Assembly (NCBI GenBank): GCA_905339405.1
Contig: CAJPGC010000028.1
Coordinates: 1-64,000, forward strand
Direction of reading: 5' to 3'
Origin: an uncultured bacterium
Lineage (GTDB): Bacteria; Desulfobacterota; GWC2-55-46
DNA length: 64,000 bases
The stretch's first letter is position 1. The number at the start of each line of letters is the position of its first letter. A model generated the notes under the pieces. The model made no database searches. It was not told the origin of the DNA and was given only the letters and a program-made list of their open reading frames with translations. Positions 1 through 11,402 of this stretch are shown piece by piece. The translations under genes were made by a program, and so were the position numbers.

Positions 1-141
1 GAGATGGTAATGCCCGGCGACAACGTTAACATAGAAGTCGAGCTCATAAACCCGATAGCCATGGAAGAGGGCTTGAGGTTCGCCATCCGCGAGGGCGGCA
101 GGACCGTTGGCGCGGGCGTTGTGACCAAGATAATAGCGTAA
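1..141 (+). CDS. tuf: Elongation factor Tu, C-terminal fragment (truncated by window start)
   Basis: Frame-1 translation [46 protein letters not shown] matches the EF-Tu C-terminus; located directly upstream of rpsJ. Confidence 0.96.
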   Translation, partial: EMVMPGDNVNIEVELINPIAMEEGLRFAIREGGRTVGAGVVTKIIA

Positions 142-199
142 CTTTGACCGCACGGGCATCGCCCGGCGGATTACGGAACAAAAGGTACGGAGTTTAAGG

Positions 200-511
200 G
201 TGGATAACCAGAAGATCAGAATAAGGCTTAAAGCTTTCGACCATAGGCTTCTCGACAAGTCGGTGAAGGAGATCGTGGATACTGCCAGGAGAACGGGCGC
301 GACGATAAAGGGCCCTATCCCCCTGCCGACCAGGATCAACAGGTTCACCGTCCTGCGCTCCCCGCACGTGGACAAGAAGAGCCGCGAGCAGTTCGAGATC
401 AGGACTCACAAGAGGCTGATGGACATCATGGAGCCGACCCAGAATACTGTGGACGCTCTCATGAAGCTCGACCTCCCGGCGGGAGTGGACGTGGAGATAA
501 AGCTCGAGTAG
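200..511 (+). CDS. rpsJ: 30S ribosomal protein S10 (GTG start)
   Basis: [42 protein letters not shown]10 operon order. Confidence 0.98.
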   Translation: MDNQKIRIRLKAFDHRLLDKSVKEIVDTARRTGATIKGPIPLPTRINRFTVLRSPHVDKKSREQFEIRTHKRLMDIMEPTQNTVDALMKLDLPAGVDVEIKLE

Positions 512-598
512 TCTCCGCCGCCCGAGAGGCAAGCATTTAAATCCAAAATTAAGCGTGCATGCACCCGCGAGGGGGCCAATGCGGCAAGGGTTAGGAAG

Positions 599-1228
599 AT
601 GATTGAAGGGATTGTCGGAAAAAAACTGGGTATGACCCATATATACTCCGAGGACGGAGCAATGGTCCCGGTAACGGTCGTAAAGACCGGCAACACGGTC
701 GTGCAGAAGAAGACCGCCGAGAAGGACGGTTATGAAGCCGTGCAGGTAGGTTTCCTCGAGAAAAAAGAGCAGAGGGTCAACAGGCCGATGAAGGGCCACT
801 TCAAAAAGGCCGGCGCCCCCTGCTTCTACCACCTCGTCGAGCTCAAGGCCGCTGACATGGGCGCCATCCAGCCCGGAGCGGCTGTCAACGCCCCTGACGT
901 CTTCAAGATAGGCGACTGGGTAGACGTGACCGGCACTTCTAAGGGTAAGGGCTTCATGGGTTCCATGAGGAGGCACAACTTCAGCGGCGGCGCCGAGTCC
1001 CACGGCTCGATGCACAACAGGGCCCCCGGCTCCATCGGTTCGAGCTCCGACCCCTCCAGGGTCTTCAAGGGCATGAAGATGGCAGGCCACATGGGACACG
1101 CGAAAGTGACCGTCCAGAACCTCAAAGTAGTTGGAATCAGGGCCGAGGAGAACGTCCTCCTGATAAAAGGAGCCGTCCCGGGGCCGATAAACGGCATAGT
1201 CGTGATAAAAAAGGCGATAAAGAAGTAA
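599..1228 (+). CDS. rplC: 50S ribosomal protein L3
   Basis: IVGKKLGMTHIYSEDG ... GTSKGKGFMGSMRRHNF ... GHMGHAKVTVQNLKVV. Confidence 0.98.
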   Translation: MIEGIVGKKLGMTHIYSEDGAMVPVTVVKTGNTVVQKKTAEKDGYEAVQVGFLEKKEQRVNRPMKGHFKKAGAPCFYHLVELKAADMGAIQPGAAVNAPDVFKIGDWVDVTGTSKGKGFMGSMRRHNFSGGAESHGSMHNRAPGSIGSSSDPSRVFKGMKMAGHMGHAKVTVQNLKVVGIRAEENVLLIKGAVPGPINGIVVIKKAIKK

Positions 1229-1306
1229 TAACCCGTTTTTTGGGTTGAGAATATACTCGGGATTGTGTATATTTAGCGTTTAACTGAAACTTCAAGGACT
1301 CCGGTA

Positions 1307-1924
1307 ATGAACGTAGAAGTGTTGGACAACAACGGCTCAAAAGTTTCTGAGATAGCCCTCAGCGAAGCTGTCTTCGGCGGAGAAGTAAAAGAGCACCTCT
1401 TTTACGAAGTCGTCAAGATGCAGCGCGCCAACAAAAGGGCTGGCACCGCCTCGACCAAGACCAAAGGCGAGGTAAGCGGAGGAGGAATAAAGCCCTGGAA
1501 GCAGAAGGGCACCGGGCGCGCAAGGTCCGGCTCCATCAGGTCCCCGCTCTGGAGGCATGGCGGCACTGTCTTCGGCCCGCACCCCAGGGACTATTCCTAC
1601 AAGCTCCCCAGGAAGGTCATGAAGGAGGCGTTGAAGAACGCCATTAAGCTCAGGGCCGGCGAGGGCAGGATAAAGGTGTTCGACGCCATCTCCCTTTCGG
1701 AGCCCAAGACGAAGGCAGCGCTCGAGCTCCTGAAGAAAACCAACCTTCAGAACGCGTTGATCGTGATCGAAGGCGAGAACAGGAACCTGGAGCTTGCCGT
1801 GAGGAACCTGAAGGACTTCCAGGTCCAGAAGGTCGTCGGCCTCAACGTCTACGACATACTCAATTACGACAACCTGGTGATAACCAGGAGCGCATTAGAG
1901 AAAGTAGAGGCGATGGTGCAATGA
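1307..1924 (+). CDS. rplD: 50S ribosomal protein L4
   Basis: KPWKQKGTGRARSGSIRSPLWRHGGTVFGPHPRDYSYKLPRK. Confidence 0.98.
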   Translation: MNVEVLDNNGSKVSEIALSEAVFGGEVKEHLFYEVVKMQRANKRAGTASTKTKGEVSGGGIKPWKQKGTGRARSGSIRSPLWRHGGTVFGPHPRDYSYKLPRKVMKEALKNAIKLRAGEGRIKVFDAISLSEPKTKAALELLKKTNLQNALIVIEGENRNLELAVRNLKDFQVQKVVGLNVYDILNYDNLVITRSALEKVEAMVQ

Positions 1925-2208
1925 AGAACCATTATGAAATCATAAAAGCCCCGGTCATAACCGAGAAGAGCACCGCTGCGAGCGCAGTGGGCAAGGTAGT
2001 ATTCTGGGTGGAACTGACCGCCACCAAGCAGGAGATCAAAGAGGCCGTCGAGAAGGTCTTCAACGTGAAGGTCCTCGGCGTGAACACCGAAAGGGTCGCT
2101 GGCAAGATGAAGAGGATGGGCAAGTACCAGGGCCAGAGGCCGACCAGGAAGAAGGCCTACCTCAAGCTCCGCGAAGGCGACAAGATAGAGATCTTTGAGG
2201 GCGTGTAG
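1921..2208 (+). CDS. rplW: 50S ribosomal protein L23
   Basis: IIKAPVITEKST ... VNTERVAGKMKRMGKYQGQRPTRKKAYLKL; ATGA overlap with rplD. Confidence 0.97.
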   Translation: MKNHYEIIKAPVITEKSTAASAVGKVVFWVELTATKQEIKEAVEKVFNVKVLGVNTERVAGKMKRMGKYQGQRPTRKKAYLKLREGDKIEIFEGV

Positions 2209-2242
2209 GCCATAAAATTTTCCCGAAGAGAAGAGAAGGACT

Positions 2243-3064
2243 ATGCCAGTAAAAAAGTTTAAACCGACATCCCCCGCTCTGAGGCAGAAGACCACGATGG
2301 TCTTCGAGGGCATCGCGAAGAAGCGCCCCGAAAAGGGCCTGACCGCGCCCATAAAGAAGACCGGCGGCAGAAACAACAACGGCCGCGTGACCAGCCGCTG
2401 GATAGGCGGAGGCCATAAGAGGCTTTACAGGCTCATCGACTTCAAGAGGGACAAGATAGACATCCCGGCCAAGGTCGCCTCAATCGAGTACGACCCGAAC
2501 CGCAGCGCCAACATCGCTCTTTTGAACTACGCCGACGGCGAGAAGAGGTACATACTCGCCCCCGTTAACCTCAACGTCGGCGACACTGTAATAGCGGGCC
2601 CCGGCGCGGACATAAAGCCCGGCAACGCTCTGCCGATACGCTCCATACCGGTCGGCAGCTTCGTCCACAACGTCGAGATGCGCAAGGGCAAGGGCGGCCA
2701 GTTGGTCAAGAGCGCCGGCTCCTATGCCCAGCTCATGGCGAAAGAGGGAGACTACGCCACTTTGAAGCTCCCCTCCAGCGAGATGAGGTTTGTCCTTCAG
2801 GACTGCTACGCTACCGTCGGTCAGGTAGGCAACATCGACCACGAGAACGTGACCATAGGAAAGGCCGGAAGGAGCCGCTGGCTCGGCAAGAACCCGAAGG
2901 TCAGGGGCGTCGCCATGAACCCCGTCGACCATCCGCACGGCGGCGGCGAAGGCAAGAGCAAGGGCGGCAATCATCCCACGAACCCCTGGGGCGTGCCCAC
3001 GAAGGGCTACAAGACCAGAAGGCGCAAGTACACTGACAAGTATATAGTTACCAGGAGGAAATAG
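2243..3064 (+). CDS. rplB: 50S ribosomal protein L2
   Basis: [30 protein letters not shown] ... [26 protein letters not shown]. Confidence 0.99.
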   Translation: MPVKKFKPTSPALRQKTTMVFEGIAKKRPEKGLTAPIKKTGGRNNNGRVTSRWIGGGHKRLYRLIDFKRDKIDIPAKVASIEYDPNRSANIALLNYADGEKRYILAPVNLNVGDTVIAGPGADIKPGNALPIRSIPVGSFVHNVEMRKGKGGQLVKSAGSYAQLMAKEGDYATLKLPSSEMRFVLQDCYATVGQVGNIDHENVTIGKAGRSRWLGKNPKVRGVAMNPVDHPHGGGEGKSKGGNHPTNPWGVPTKGYKTRRRKYTDKYIVTRRK

Positions 3065-3066
3065 CG

Positions 3067-3354
3067 GTGCGTTCTTTAAAAAAGGGCCCGTTTGTAGACG
3101 AGCATCTCATGGAAAAGGTCAGGGCGGCCGGCGATTCCAGGCAGAAGAAGGTAATAAAGACCTGGTCGAGGCGCTCTATGATAATCCCGGAAATGGTCGG
3201 TTTCACGATGGCCGTCCACAACGGAAAGAAGTTCGTTCCCGTGTTCGTGACCGAGAACATGGTCGGCCACAAGCTCGGTGAGTTCTCCCCGACCCGTACC
3301 TTCCACGGCCACTCAGGGATAAAGAAGGCCAAGGTCCCGGGCGCCAAGGGCTAA
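3067..3354 (+). CDS. rpsS: 30S ribosomal protein S19 (GTG start)
   Basis: [17 protein letters not shown] ... [29 protein letters not shown]. Confidence 0.98.
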   Translation: MRSLKKGPFVDEHLMEKVRAAGDSRQKKVIKTWSRRSMIIPEMVGFTMAVHNGKKFVPVFVTENMVGHKLGEFSPTRTFHGHSGIKKAKVPGAKG

Positions 3355-3394
3355 TAACCGGACCGGCAAGTAACGTCAAAGGAGCTGCATTAAA

Positions 3395-3727
3395 ATGGAA
3401 GCCAAGGCTGTTCTCAAATATTTAAGGACCTCACCGCAGAAGGCGCGGCTTGTCGTGGACCTTATCAGAGGAAAGAAGGTCGACGAGGCCATAACGATAT
3501 TGAACTACAGTGAAAAGGCCGTGAGCCGCGAGCTCGTGAAGCTCGTGAAGAGCGCTGTAGCCAACGCCGAGAACACCAAGAACCTTGACGTGGACAAGCT
3601 CTTCGTGAAGACCGCATTCGTCGACGGCGGACCGGTTCTGAAGCGCACCCACTCGAAGGCGATGGGCAGAGGCGCCCTCATAAGGCGCAGGACGAGCCAC
3701 GTGACTGTCGTCCTCGGCGAGAGATAA
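3395..3727 (+). CDS. rplV: 50S ribosomal protein L22
   Basis: AKAVLKYLRTSPQKARLVVDLIRGKKVDEA ... RRRTSHVTVVLGER. Confidence 0.98.
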   Translation: MEAKAVLKYLRTSPQKARLVVDLIRGKKVDEAITILNYSEKAVSRELVKLVKSAVANAENTKNLDVDKLFVKTAFVDGGPVLKRTHSKAMGRGALIRRRTSHVTVVLGER

Positions 3728-3781
3728 AAGGCAAAAGGATAACGCGACTTTTTAAAGCTCTTAAACAACGGAGGTCGTTTT

Positions 3782-4444
3782 TTGGGTCAGAAGGTTCATC
3801 CAATAGGATTCAGGCTCGGCATTTCGAAAGGCTGGAACTCGAGATGGTACGGTGAGAAGAACTACGCGGCTTTCGTCCACGAGGACTTGAAGCTCAGGAA
3901 GTTCACCAAGAAGAAGCTTTTCCACGCCGGCATCTCCTCGATTGACATCGAGAGGACCGCGAACAAGGTCAAGGTCATCATCAGGACCGCCAGGCCGGGC
4001 ATAGTCATCGGCAAGCGCGGCTCCGAGATAGACGTGATGAAAAAGCAGCTCGCGCAGCTTACGGGCAAGGCGGTCGACCTCGAGATAATCGAAGTCAGGA
4101 AGCCAGACACCGACGCTCAGCTCGTGGCCGAGAACATCGCGCTCCAGCTCGAAAGAAGGGTATCCTTCAGGAGGGCCATGAAGAAATCGGTCACCTCCTC
4201 TCTGAGGATGGGCGCGAAGGGCATCAAGATAATGTGCGCCGGAAGGCTCGGCGGCGCCGAGATCGCCAGGAGCGAGTGGTACAGGGAGGGCAGGGTCCCT
4301 CTCCATACACTCAGGGCCGACATAGACTACGGCCAGGCGGAAGCCCTCACGACTTTCGGAATCATCGGCGTGAAGGTGCTGATATACAAGGGTGACGTTG
4401 TGACTCAAAGGGCCGTTGCCGACGATACGGCTTCAGCACAGTAA
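3782..4444 (+). CDS. rpsC: 30S ribosomal protein S3 (TTG start)
   Basis: [22 protein letters not shown] ... [14 protein letters not shown]-type C-terminus. Confidence 0.98.
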   Translation: MGQKVHPIGFRLGISKGWNSRWYGEKNYAAFVHEDLKLRKFTKKKLFHAGISSIDIERTANKVKVIIRTARPGIVIGKRGSEIDVMKKQLAQLTGKAVDLEIIEVRKPDTDAQLVAENIALQLERRVSFRRAMKKSVTSSLRMGAKGIKIMCAGRLGGAEIARSEWYREGRVPLHTLRADIDYGQAEALTTFGIIGVKVLIYKGDVVTQRAVADDTASAQ

Positions 4445-4459
4445 GGGGATTTTTGAGCC

Positions 4460-4873
4460 ATGTTGATACCAAAAAAGGTTAAATTCAGAAAGCAGCAGAG
4501 GGGCAAGAGGCGCGGACTGGCACACAGGGGTTCAGACCTCTCGTTCGGCAACTTCGGCCTCCAGGCCACCGAGTGCGGCTGGCTGTCCACCAGGCAGATA
4601 GAAGCCGCCAGGATCGCGATGACCCGCTTCATCAAGAGGGGCGGCAAGATCTGGATAAGGGTGTTCCCCGACAAGCCGGTCACCAAGAAGCCGGCCGAGA
4701 CCAGGATGGGAAGCGGCAAGGGGGCCCCGGAAGACTGGGTATGCGTCATTAAGCCAGGCCGCATACTCTATGAGATGGAAGGCGTGACCGAGGCCGTGGC
4801 AAGGGAAGCTTTCAGGCTCGCGGCGCACAAGATATCACTTCCGACAAAGTTCATTAAAAGGGAAGCAATATGA
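4460..4873 (+). CDS. rplP: 50S ribosomal protein L16
   Basis: [55 protein letters not shown]. Confidence 0.98.
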   Translation: MLIPKKVKFRKQQRGKRRGLAHRGSDLSFGNFGLQATECGWLSTRQIEAARIAMTRFIKRGGKIWIRVFPDKPVTKKPAETRMGSGKGAPEDWVCVIKPGRILYEMEGVTEAVAREAFRLAAHKISLPTKFIKREAI

Positions 4874-5064
4874 AACCGGCAGAAATAAGGGATTTGAAGC
4901 TCGATGAGGCGAAAGCCAAGGCCGCTGAGCTCACCAAGGAGCTCTTCAACCTGCGCATGCGCCATGCGACCAACCAGCTCGAGAACCCGCTTAAGCTTCG
5001 TTTGCTCAAGAGGGAGATCGCAAGGATAAAGACCGTCGTAGCCGAGAAGGAGAGGGTAAAGTAA
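4870..5064 (+). CDS. rpmC: 50S ribosomal protein L29
   Basis: [56 protein letters not shown]. Confidence 0.96.
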   Translation: MKPAEIRDLKLDEAKAKAAELTKELFNLRMRHATNQLENPLKLRLLKREIARIKTVVAEKERVK

Positions 5065-5065
5065 G

Positions 5066-5332
5066 ATGGCAGAGGCAAAGACACCGCACAAAAAGACTCT
5101 CATCGGAAGCGTGCTCACGAGCGGCAAGATGGACAAGACCATCGTCGTCTCCATTGAGAGGCTCGCCAAGCACCCCTTCTACGGCAAGTACGTCAAGAGG
5201 CGCGTGAAGTACAAGGCGCACGACGAGAAGAACGAATGCGGCGCCGGCGACAAGGTCGTGATCGTTGAGACCCGTCCCCTTAGCAAGACCAAGAGGTGGC
5301 GCGTTAAAGAAATTCTGGAGAAGGCAAAATGA
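5066..5332 (+). CDS. rpsQ: 30S ribosomal protein S17
   Basis: [69 protein letters not shown]. Confidence 0.97.
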   Translation: MAEAKTPHKKTLIGSVLTSGKMDKTIVVSIERLAKHPFYGKYVKRRVKYKAHDEKNECGAGDKVVIVETRPLSKTKRWRVKEILEKAK

Positions 5333-5697
5333 TACAGATCAGGTCAATCCTCGGCGTCGCTGACAACTCTGGCGCCAAGAAGGTCTCCTGCATAAAGGTC
5401 ATAGGCGCTTCAAACAAGCTCATCGCCACCATCGGCGACGTCATTGTCGTCAACGTCAAGGAAGCTGTCCACGACGGCAAGGTGAAGAAGGGCGAAGTAG
5501 CGAAGGCCGTGATCGTGCGCACGAGGAAGGAAACCAGGAGGCCTGACGGCTCCTATATAAAATTCGACGAGAATTCCTGCGTTATCATCAACAAGGATAA
5601 CGAACCGGTCGGCACCAGGATCTTCGGCCCGGTGGCAAGGGAACTGCGCGCAAGGAAGTTCATGAAGATCGTCTCCCTGGCGCCCGAAGTACTCTAA
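5329..5697 (+). CDS. rplN: 50S ribosomal protein L14
   Basis: [24 protein letters not shown] ... [28 protein letters not shown]. Confidence 0.98.
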   Translation: MIQIRSILGVADNSGAKKVSCIKVIGASNKLIATIGDVIVVNVKEAVHDGKVKKGEVAKAVIVRTRKETRRPDGSYIKFDENSCVIINKDNEPVGTRIFGPVARELRARKFMKIVSLAPEVL

Positions 5698-5712
5698 AAT
5701 TTTCAGCAAAGG

Positions 5713-6039
5713 TTGAGTGAAATGGCATTGAAGATAAGGAAAGACGACCAGATAATGGTTGTGGCCGGCAAGGAAAAGGGCAAGACCGGCAAGATCCTCA
5801 GGGTGGACCCTGAAAAGGAAAAGGTCTATGTTGAGAAGCTCAACATGGTCAAGCGCCACCAGAAGCCCTCGGCGAAGTACAAGCACGGCGGCATCATCGA
5901 GAAAGAGGCCCCGATACACGCCTCCAACGTGATGATACTGTGCGCCAAGTGCAAGGGCCCGGTCAGGGTCGGCAGGAAGCTGGACGGCGACCGCAGGGTG
6001 AGGTTCTGCAAAAAGTGCGGTGAGGTGCTCGACAAATGA
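5713..6039 (+). CDS. rplX: 50S ribosomal protein L24 with C-terminal CxxC...CxxC zinc-ribbon-like motif
   Basis: [25 protein letters not shown] ... [32 protein letters not shown]; start could be the second Met (MALKIRKDD). Confidence 0.96.
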   Translation: MSEMALKIRKDDQIMVVAGKEKGKTGKILRVDPEKEKVYVEKLNMVKRHQKPSAKYKHGGIIEKEAPIHASNVMILCAKCKGPVRVGRKLDGDRRVRFCKKCGEVLDK

Positions 6040-6581
6040 CCAGTCCAAGGCTCAAGGAAAAATTCGCAAAAGACGTTATTCCCGCGATGATGAAGGAGTT
6101 CAACTACTCCAGCGTCATGCAGGTGCCCAAGCTTGAGAAGATAACCCTCAACATCGGTCTCGGCGAAGCTGTCAAGGACGTCAAGCTCATCGACGCGGCC
6201 ACCCGCGACCTTACCGCCGTGACCGGCCAGAAGCCGGTCGTGACGAAGGCGAAGAAGTCGATAGCGACCTTTAAGCTGCGCGCTGGCATGCCGATAGGCT
6301 GCATGGTCACGCTCCGCGGCCCCAAGATGTTCGAGTTCTTCGACCGCTTCGTGAGCTTCGCCGTCCCCAGGATAAGGGACTTCAAGGGAATGCCCGACAA
6401 GTCCTTCGACGGCAGGGGCAACTACACCATAGGCGTAAAAGAGCAGATAATATTCCCCGAGATCGAGTACGACAAGATAGACAAGATCAGGGGCCTCAAC
6501 ATAACCATAAACACCACTGCCAAGTCCGATGAAGAGGCGAAGGCGCTCCTGAAGCACCTCGGCATGCCCTTCAGGAGCTGA
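6036..6581 (+). CDS. rplE: 50S ribosomal protein L5
   Basis: [42 protein letters not shown]. Confidence 0.98.
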   Translation: MTSPRLKEKFAKDVIPAMMKEFNYSSVMQVPKLEKITLNIGLGEAVKDVKLIDAATRDLTAVTGQKPVVTKAKKSIATFKLRAGMPIGCMVTLRGPKMFEFFDRFVSFAVPRIRDFKGMPDKSFDGRGNYTIGVKEQIIFPEIEYDKIDKIRGLNITINTTAKSDEEAKALLKHLGMPFRS

Positions 6582-6607
6582 GCAAAGTTAGACCGGAGGT
6601 AACACAA

Positions 6608-6793
6608 GTGGCTAAGAAGTCGCTCATAGCGAAGGCCAAGAGAAAAGCGAAGTTCAAGGTCAGGGAATACAACCGCTGCCCCATCTGCGGCAGGTCGAGG
6701 GCCTATTACAGGAAGTTCGACATGTGCAGGCTCTGCATGAGGAAGATGGCTCTGAAGGGCGACCTCCCGGGCGTTGTGAAGGCCAGCTGGTAA
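6608..6793 (+). CDS. rpsN: 30S ribosomal protein S14, zinc-binding type (GTG start)
   Basis: [40 protein letters not shown]. Confidence 0.97.
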   Translation: MAKKSLIAKAKRKAKFKVREYNRCPICGRSRAYYRKFDMCRLCMRKMALKGDLPGVVKASW

Positions 6794-6821
6794 AACATTA
6801 GATATAACGGAGAAGCAAAAG

Positions 6822-7220
6822 ATGTCAATGACTGATCCGATCGCGGACATGCTCACAAGAGTAAGGAACGCGGTCCAGGCGAAGCAGCAGGAGGTCATAG
6901 TACCGGCCTCCACAGTGAAGCTCGACATTGCGAGGATATTGAAGGAGGAAGGGTACGTTAAGGACTTTTCCACCTACAAGGACGGCGCGAAGGGCTTCAT
7001 CAAGATACAGCTCAAGTGGGGAGCCGCCAAGAAGACCACCATCACCAATATCAAAAGGGTGAGCAAGCCTGGCCTGCGTAAGTATGTCGGCAAGGAAGAG
7101 ATACCCAAGGTATTGAACGGTCTGGGCATCGCGATAGTCTCCACTTCCAGGGGCCTCATGACTGACAGAAAGGCCCGCGAACTCGGAGTGGGCGGCGAGC
7201 TCATCTGCACGGTATACTAA
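6822..7220 (+). CDS. rpsH: 30S ribosomal protein S8
   Basis: [18 protein letters not shown] ... [26 protein letters not shown]. Confidence 0.98.
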   Translation: MSMTDPIADMLTRVRNAVQAKQQEVIVPASTVKLDIARILKEEGYVKDFSTYKDGAKGFIKIQLKWGAAKKTTITNIKRVSKPGLRKYVGKEEIPKVLNGLGIAIVSTSRGLMTDRKARELGVGGELICTVY

Positions 7221-7261
7221 GCACGGTCCGAAGCAATCAACTGACCGAGAGGGATTCGTAA

Positions 7262-7810
7262 ATGTCAAGGATAGGTAAACTTCCAATAGCACTACCAGCC
7301 GGAGTCAAGGTCGCCTTCGAAGGCAGCCTCATGAAGGTGTCCGGCCCCCAGGGCGCTCTCGAGCTTCCACTTCGCACAGAAGTGAAGGTCGAGCTCAAGG
7401 ACTCCCAGATACAGGTCACCAGGATCGACGATACCAGGACTCCGAAGGCCCTTCACGGGCTCACGAGGACCCTCATCGCGAACATGGTCAAGGGCGTGAC
7501 CGAAGGCTTCCAGAAGAAGCTCGACATCGTGGGCGTCGGCTACAAGGCAGACGTACAGGGCTCGACTCTGAACCTCGCGCTCGGTTATTCGCACCCGGTC
7601 AAGTACGAGCTCCCCAAGGGGATAAGCGCAACGGTTGAAAAGCAGACCTCGATCACGGTCAAGGGCGCCGACAAGCAGCTTGTCGGACAGGTGGCCGCTG
7701 ACATAAGGGCGTTCAGGAAGCCGGAACCCTACAAGGGCAAGGGCATCAAGTACTCTGACGAGGTAATCAGGAGAAAGGCCGGAAAGGCCGGCAAGGCCGG
7801 AGGTAAATAA
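7262..7810 (+). CDS. rplF: 50S ribosomal protein L6
   Basis: [33 protein letters not shown] ... [26 protein letters not shown]. Confidence 0.98.
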   Translation: MSRIGKLPIALPAGVKVAFEGSLMKVSGPQGALELPLRTEVKVELKDSQIQVTRIDDTRTPKALHGLTRTLIANMVKGVTEGFQKKLDIVGVGYKADVQGSTLNLALGYSHPVKYELPKGISATVEKQTSITVKGADKQLVGQVAADIRAFRKPEPYKGKGIKYSDEVIRRKAGKAGKAGGK

Positions 7811-7815
7811 GGCAG

Positions 7816-8178
7816 ATGAACGGAAGAGTGGAAAAGCTCAGCGGCTGGGAAAGAAGAAAAGAGCGCGTCAGGAAGAAGATAAAGGGCACCACAGAGCGTC
7901 CCAGGCTCAACGTGCACAGGTCCAACAAGCACATATACGCGCAGATAATAGACGACGCAACCGGCAAGACCCTCGTGGCCGCCTCTACCAAGAGCAAGGC
8001 GCTCGAGAGCCACGACGGCAAGAAGGTGGAAGCAGCCAAGCTGGTCGGCGCCACCATCGGCAAGCTCGCACTTGAAAAGGGCATCGACAAGGTCGTTTTC
8101 GACAGGTCCGGCTACATCTACCACGGCAGGATAAAGGCCCTGGCAGACGGAGCAAGGGAAGCCGGCCTCAAGTTCTGA
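7816..8178 (+). CDS. rplR: 50S ribosomal protein L18
   Basis: [34 protein letters not shown] ... [28 protein letters not shown]. Confidence 0.97.
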   Translation: MNGRVEKLSGWERRKERVRKKIKGTTERPRLNVHRSNKHIYAQIIDDATGKTLVAASTKSKALESHDGKKVEAAKLVGATIGKLALEKGIDKVVFDRSGYIYHGRIKALADGAREAGLKF

Positions 8179-8258
8179 TTTTTTCTCAGGCTAGCGGTTA
8201 ACATAATTCATCCGGTTTTGGGGTTACCTCCAAACAAGAACCAAAAGGGAGGCTTTTT

Positions 8259-8759
8259 TTGGAGAAGATAGACGTAAACGCCTTGGAGCTTAAGGATAAG
8301 CTCGTATACCTCAACAGGGTCGCCAAGGTCGTCAAGGGCGGCAAGAGGTTCAGCTTTAACTGCGTAGTGGTCGTCGGAGACGCCAAGGGTCACGTTGGCA
8401 TCGGCCTCGGCAAGGCCAACGAAGTCCCTGAAGCCATAAGAAAGGCCATAGAGCAGGCAAAGAAGGCCCTGATCCGCGTTCCCATAGTGAAAGACGGCAC
8501 CATCCCTTACGAGGTGACCGGCGCTTACGGGGCAGGCAGGGTGTTCTTGAGGCCCGCGTCCCCCGGTACCGGAATAATCGCCGGCGGCGGAGTCAGGGCG
8601 GTCGTCGAGTCCGCTGGAATAACCAACGTTCTCACGAAGTGCCTCGGCACTAACAACCCCCACAACGTCGTGAAGGCCACGATGGACGCGCTGGCCCAGC
8701 TCAGGAGCCCTGAGAACATCGCCGATACCAGGGGCAAGCAACTCGCAGAGGTAATGTGA
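8259..8759 (+). CDS. rpsE: 30S ribosomal protein S5 (TTG start)
   Basis: [53 protein letters not shown]. Confidence 0.98.
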   Translation: MEKIDVNALELKDKLVYLNRVAKVVKGGKRFSFNCVVVVGDAKGHVGIGLGKANEVPEAIRKAIEQAKKALIRVPIVKDGTIPYEVTGAYGAGRVFLRPASPGTGIIAGGGVRAVVESAGITNVLTKCLGTNNPHNVVKATMDALAQLRSPENIADTRGKQLAEVM

Positions 8760-8935
8760 TGGACAGGAAGATAAAGGTAACTCTCAAGAAGCGCCCGGCA
8801 ACCGAAAGACTGAGGATAATACTCCTCGGGATCGGGCTCAAGAAGACCAACTCCACTAAGGTCCTTTCAGACACCCCTTCAATAAGGGGCATGGTAGGCA
8901 AGGTCTCCCACCTGGTAACGGTCGAAGAGGCGTAA
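8759..8935 (+). CDS. rpmD: 50S ribosomal protein L30 (58 aa, not in ORF track)
   Basis: Manual translation [58 protein letters not shown]; position between rpsE and rplO. Confidence 0.93.
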   Translation: MDRKIKVTLKKRPATERLRIILLGIGLKKTNSTKVLSDTPSIRGMVGKVSHLVTVEEA

Positions 8936-8987
8936 GCGCCGCACAAGCTGTTCTAACAATAAGAAAAGAGCTTCAAGGGGATTATAG

Positions 8988-9425
8988 ATGCTGGACAGAC
9001 TTAAGGCGCCCAAGGGCGCGAACCAGAAAAAGACCAGGCGCGGGCGCGGTGAAGGCTCAGGCCTCGGCAAGACTTCCGGAAGGGGCGGCAAGGGCCAGAC
9101 CGCCAGAAGCGGCGGCAACATAAAGCCCGGTTTCGAGGGCGGCCAGATGCCCCTGCAGAGGAAGCTCCCCAAGAGGGGCTTCACGAACATATTCAGGACC
9201 GCCTACCAGGTCGTGAACGTCGGCGCCCTTGCCAACGCCTTCAAGGCGGGCGAGACCGTTGACCCTGCGGCGATACTGGACAGGGGCCTCATCAAGAGGA
9301 AGATGCTCGTCAAGGTACTCGGCGAAGGCGAGATAACCGTCGCCATGACCGTGAAGGCCAACAGCTTCAGCAAGTCCGCCATCGAGAAGATAAAGGCGGC
9401 TGGCGGTGTGGCGGAGGTAATCTGA
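8988..9425 (+). CDS. rplO: 50S ribosomal protein L15
   Basis: LKAPKGANQKKTRRGRGEGSGLGKTSGRGGKGQTARSGG. Confidence 0.98.
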   Translation: MLDRLKAPKGANQKKTRRGRGEGSGLGKTSGRGGKGQTARSGGNIKPGFEGGQMPLQRKLPKRGFTNIFRTAYQVVNVGALANAFKAGETVDPAAILDRGLIKRKMLVKVLGEGEITVAMTVKANSFSKSAIEKIKAAGGVAEVI

Positions 9426-9426
9426 G

Positions 9427-10740
9427 TTGGCGGCTCTCACTCCGAACATAAGCAAGATCCCGGAGCTAAACCGCCGTATCCTCATAACGCTCGTGATGCT
9501 CGCCATCTTCCGGATAGGGGTATTCATTCCCACGCCCGGAATCGACAGCGAGGCCCTGGCCGGTTTCTTCAAGTCCGCCAGCGGCACGCTCCTTGACTTC
9601 GCGACGATGTTTACCGGAGGAGCGCTCGAGCGTTTCTCCGTTTTTGCGCTGGGCATAATGCCCTACATCAGCGCCTCCATCATCATACAGCTCCTTACGG
9701 CGGTCGTTCCGCAGCTTGAAAAGCTCCAGAAGGAAGGCGACGCCGGTAGAAAGACCATAACCCAGTACACCAGGTACTCTACAATCGGCCTCAGCCTGGT
9801 CCAGGGCTTCATGATAGCCGTGGGCCTCGAGTCGATGAGGGGGCCCGCTGGCGAGCCCATCGTCCTCAGCCCGGGCTGGGACTTCAGGATTCTGACGATG
9901 ATAACGCTCACCTCGGGCACGGCTTTCCTCATGTGGCTGGGCGAGCAGATAACCGAGAGGGGCGTCGGCAACGGCATATCCCTCATAATATTCGTCGGCA
10001 TCGTTGCAAACATGCCTTCGGCCATGTACAATACCGTTCAGCTCGTGCGGGCCGGCGAGATGAGCGTTTTCGTAATCTTCTTCCTCCTCGCCCTCATGGT
10101 GGCGGTCGTGGCTTTCATCGTCTTCATGGAGATGGGGCAGAGAAGGATACCGATACAGTACCCGAAGAGAGTGGTCGGCAGAAAGGTCATGGGAGGGGGC
10201 ACCCAGCACCTGCCGTTGAAGGTCAACACCTCCGGCGTAATACCGCCCATATTCGCTTCGTCGATAATCGTCTTCCCGGCGACTATCGCGAACTTCATTG
10301 ACGTACCGTACATGAAATGGCTCTCGGACAGCCTCATGCCCGACGGTCTGATTTATAATTTGCTCTACATAGTCCTTATAGTGTTCTTCACGTTCTTCTA
10401 TACTGCCATACAGTTCAACCCGAAGGACGTCGCGGAGAACCTGAAGAAGTACGGCGGCTTCGTACCCGGCATAAGGCCGGGCGCCAACACGGCCGACTAC
10501 CTCGATACAGTGCTCACGAGGCTTACCGTATGGGGAGCCATATACCTGGCTGCCGTCTGCGTTCTGCCGAGTTTCCTCATAGCCGAGTTCAACGCGCCTT
10601 TCTACTTCGGCGGAACGGCGCTCCTCATCGTCGTCGGCGTCGGCATGGACACGGCCCAGCAGATAGAGTCTCATATGCTGGCCAGGAGCTACGAGGGGCT
10701 TCTTAAAAAGGGTAAAATAAAAGGCAGAGGCCTGTCATGA
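9427..10740 (+). CDS. secY: Preprotein translocase subunit SecY (TTG start)
   Basis: ISKIPELNRRILITLVMLAIFRIGVFIPTPGID ... QRRIPIQYPKRVVGRKVMGGGTQHLPLKVN. Confidence 0.98.
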   Translation: MAALTPNISKIPELNRRILITLVMLAIFRIGVFIPTPGIDSEALAGFFKSASGTLLDFATMFTGGALERFSVFALGIMPYISASIIIQLLTAVVPQLEKLQKEGDAGRKTITQYTRYSTIGLSLVQGFMIAVGLESMRGPAGEPIVLSPGWDFRILTMITLTSGTAFLMWLGEQITERGVGNGISLIIFVGIVANMPSAMYNTVQLVRAGEMSVFVIFFLLALMVAVVAFIVFMEMGQRRIPIQYPKRVVGRKVMGGGTQHLPLKVNTSGVIPPIFASSIIVFPATIANFIDVPYMKWLSDSLMPDGLIYNLLYIVLIVFFTFFYTAIQFNPKDVAENLKKYGGFVPGIRPGANTADYLDTVLTRLTVWGAIYLAAVCVLPSFLIAEFNAPFYFGGTALLIVVGVGMDTAQQIESHMLARSYEGLLKKGKIKGRGLS

Positions 10741-11402
10741 ACATAATTCTTCTCGGGGCTCCGGGCGCGGGCAAGGGGACTCAGGGCAATATCCTTGCCG
10801 AAAAGTTCAGGATTCCGCAGATATCAACCGGAGACATCCTGCGCGCGAACGTCAGGAACAAGACCCAACTCGGCCTCAAGGCAAAAGAGTTCATGGACAA
10901 GGGGGCGCTGGTCCCCGATGACATAGTCGTAGGCATGGTCGTCGACCGCATAAACGAGGAGGACGCCAAAGCCGGGTTCATCCTCGACGGCTTCCCCAGG
11001 AACATCAACCAGGCCGAGGTCCTCGAGAAGACCCTCTCCTCGATGGGAAAGTCCATCGGGTCGGTCGTAGGCATAGAGGTCGACAGGAAAGAGCTCGTCA
11101 GGAGGCTTTCCGGCCGCAGGGTCTGCAGGAAGTGCGGCGCCAGCTACCACGTGATATTCAACCCGCCGGTCAATATCGGGATGTGCGACAAGTGCGGCTC
11201 CGAGATATACCAGAGGGACGACGACAAAGAAGATACCATCGAGGCAAGGCTCAAGGTTTACGAGCAGGAGACCTTCCCCCTCGTCGATTATTACTCCAGG
11301 AAGGGCCTTTACAGGGGGATAGACGGCAAGGGCTCCGTAGACCAGATAACCTCGACCATCATGGGTGCGATTGAAGGAAGCGATAATTCTAAAGTCTCCT
11401 GA
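10737..11402 (+). CDS. adk: Adenylate kinase with Zn-type LID domain
   Basis: MNIILLGAPGAGKGTQGNILAEKF; LID with CRKCGASYHV...CDKCG. Confidence 0.98.
   Translation: MNIILLGAPGAGKGTQGNILAEKFRIPQISTGDILRANVRNKTQLGLKAKEFMDKGALVPDDIVVGMVVDRINEEDAKAGFILDGFPRNINQAEVLEKTLSSMGKSIGSVVGIEVDRKELVRRLSGRRVCRKCGASYHVIFNPPVNIGMCDKCGSEIYQRDDDKEDTIEARLKVYEQETFPLVDYYSRKGLYRGIDGKGSVDQITSTIMGAIEGSDNSKVS

Noticed and set aside
9466-10674. 402-aa minus-strand ORF antisense to secY, and similar antisense ORFs across the ribosomal and nuo operons
   Set aside because: Same codon-bias artefact; composition (Arg/His/Asp/Glu/Tyr rich) is not protein-like and the sense genes are certain.
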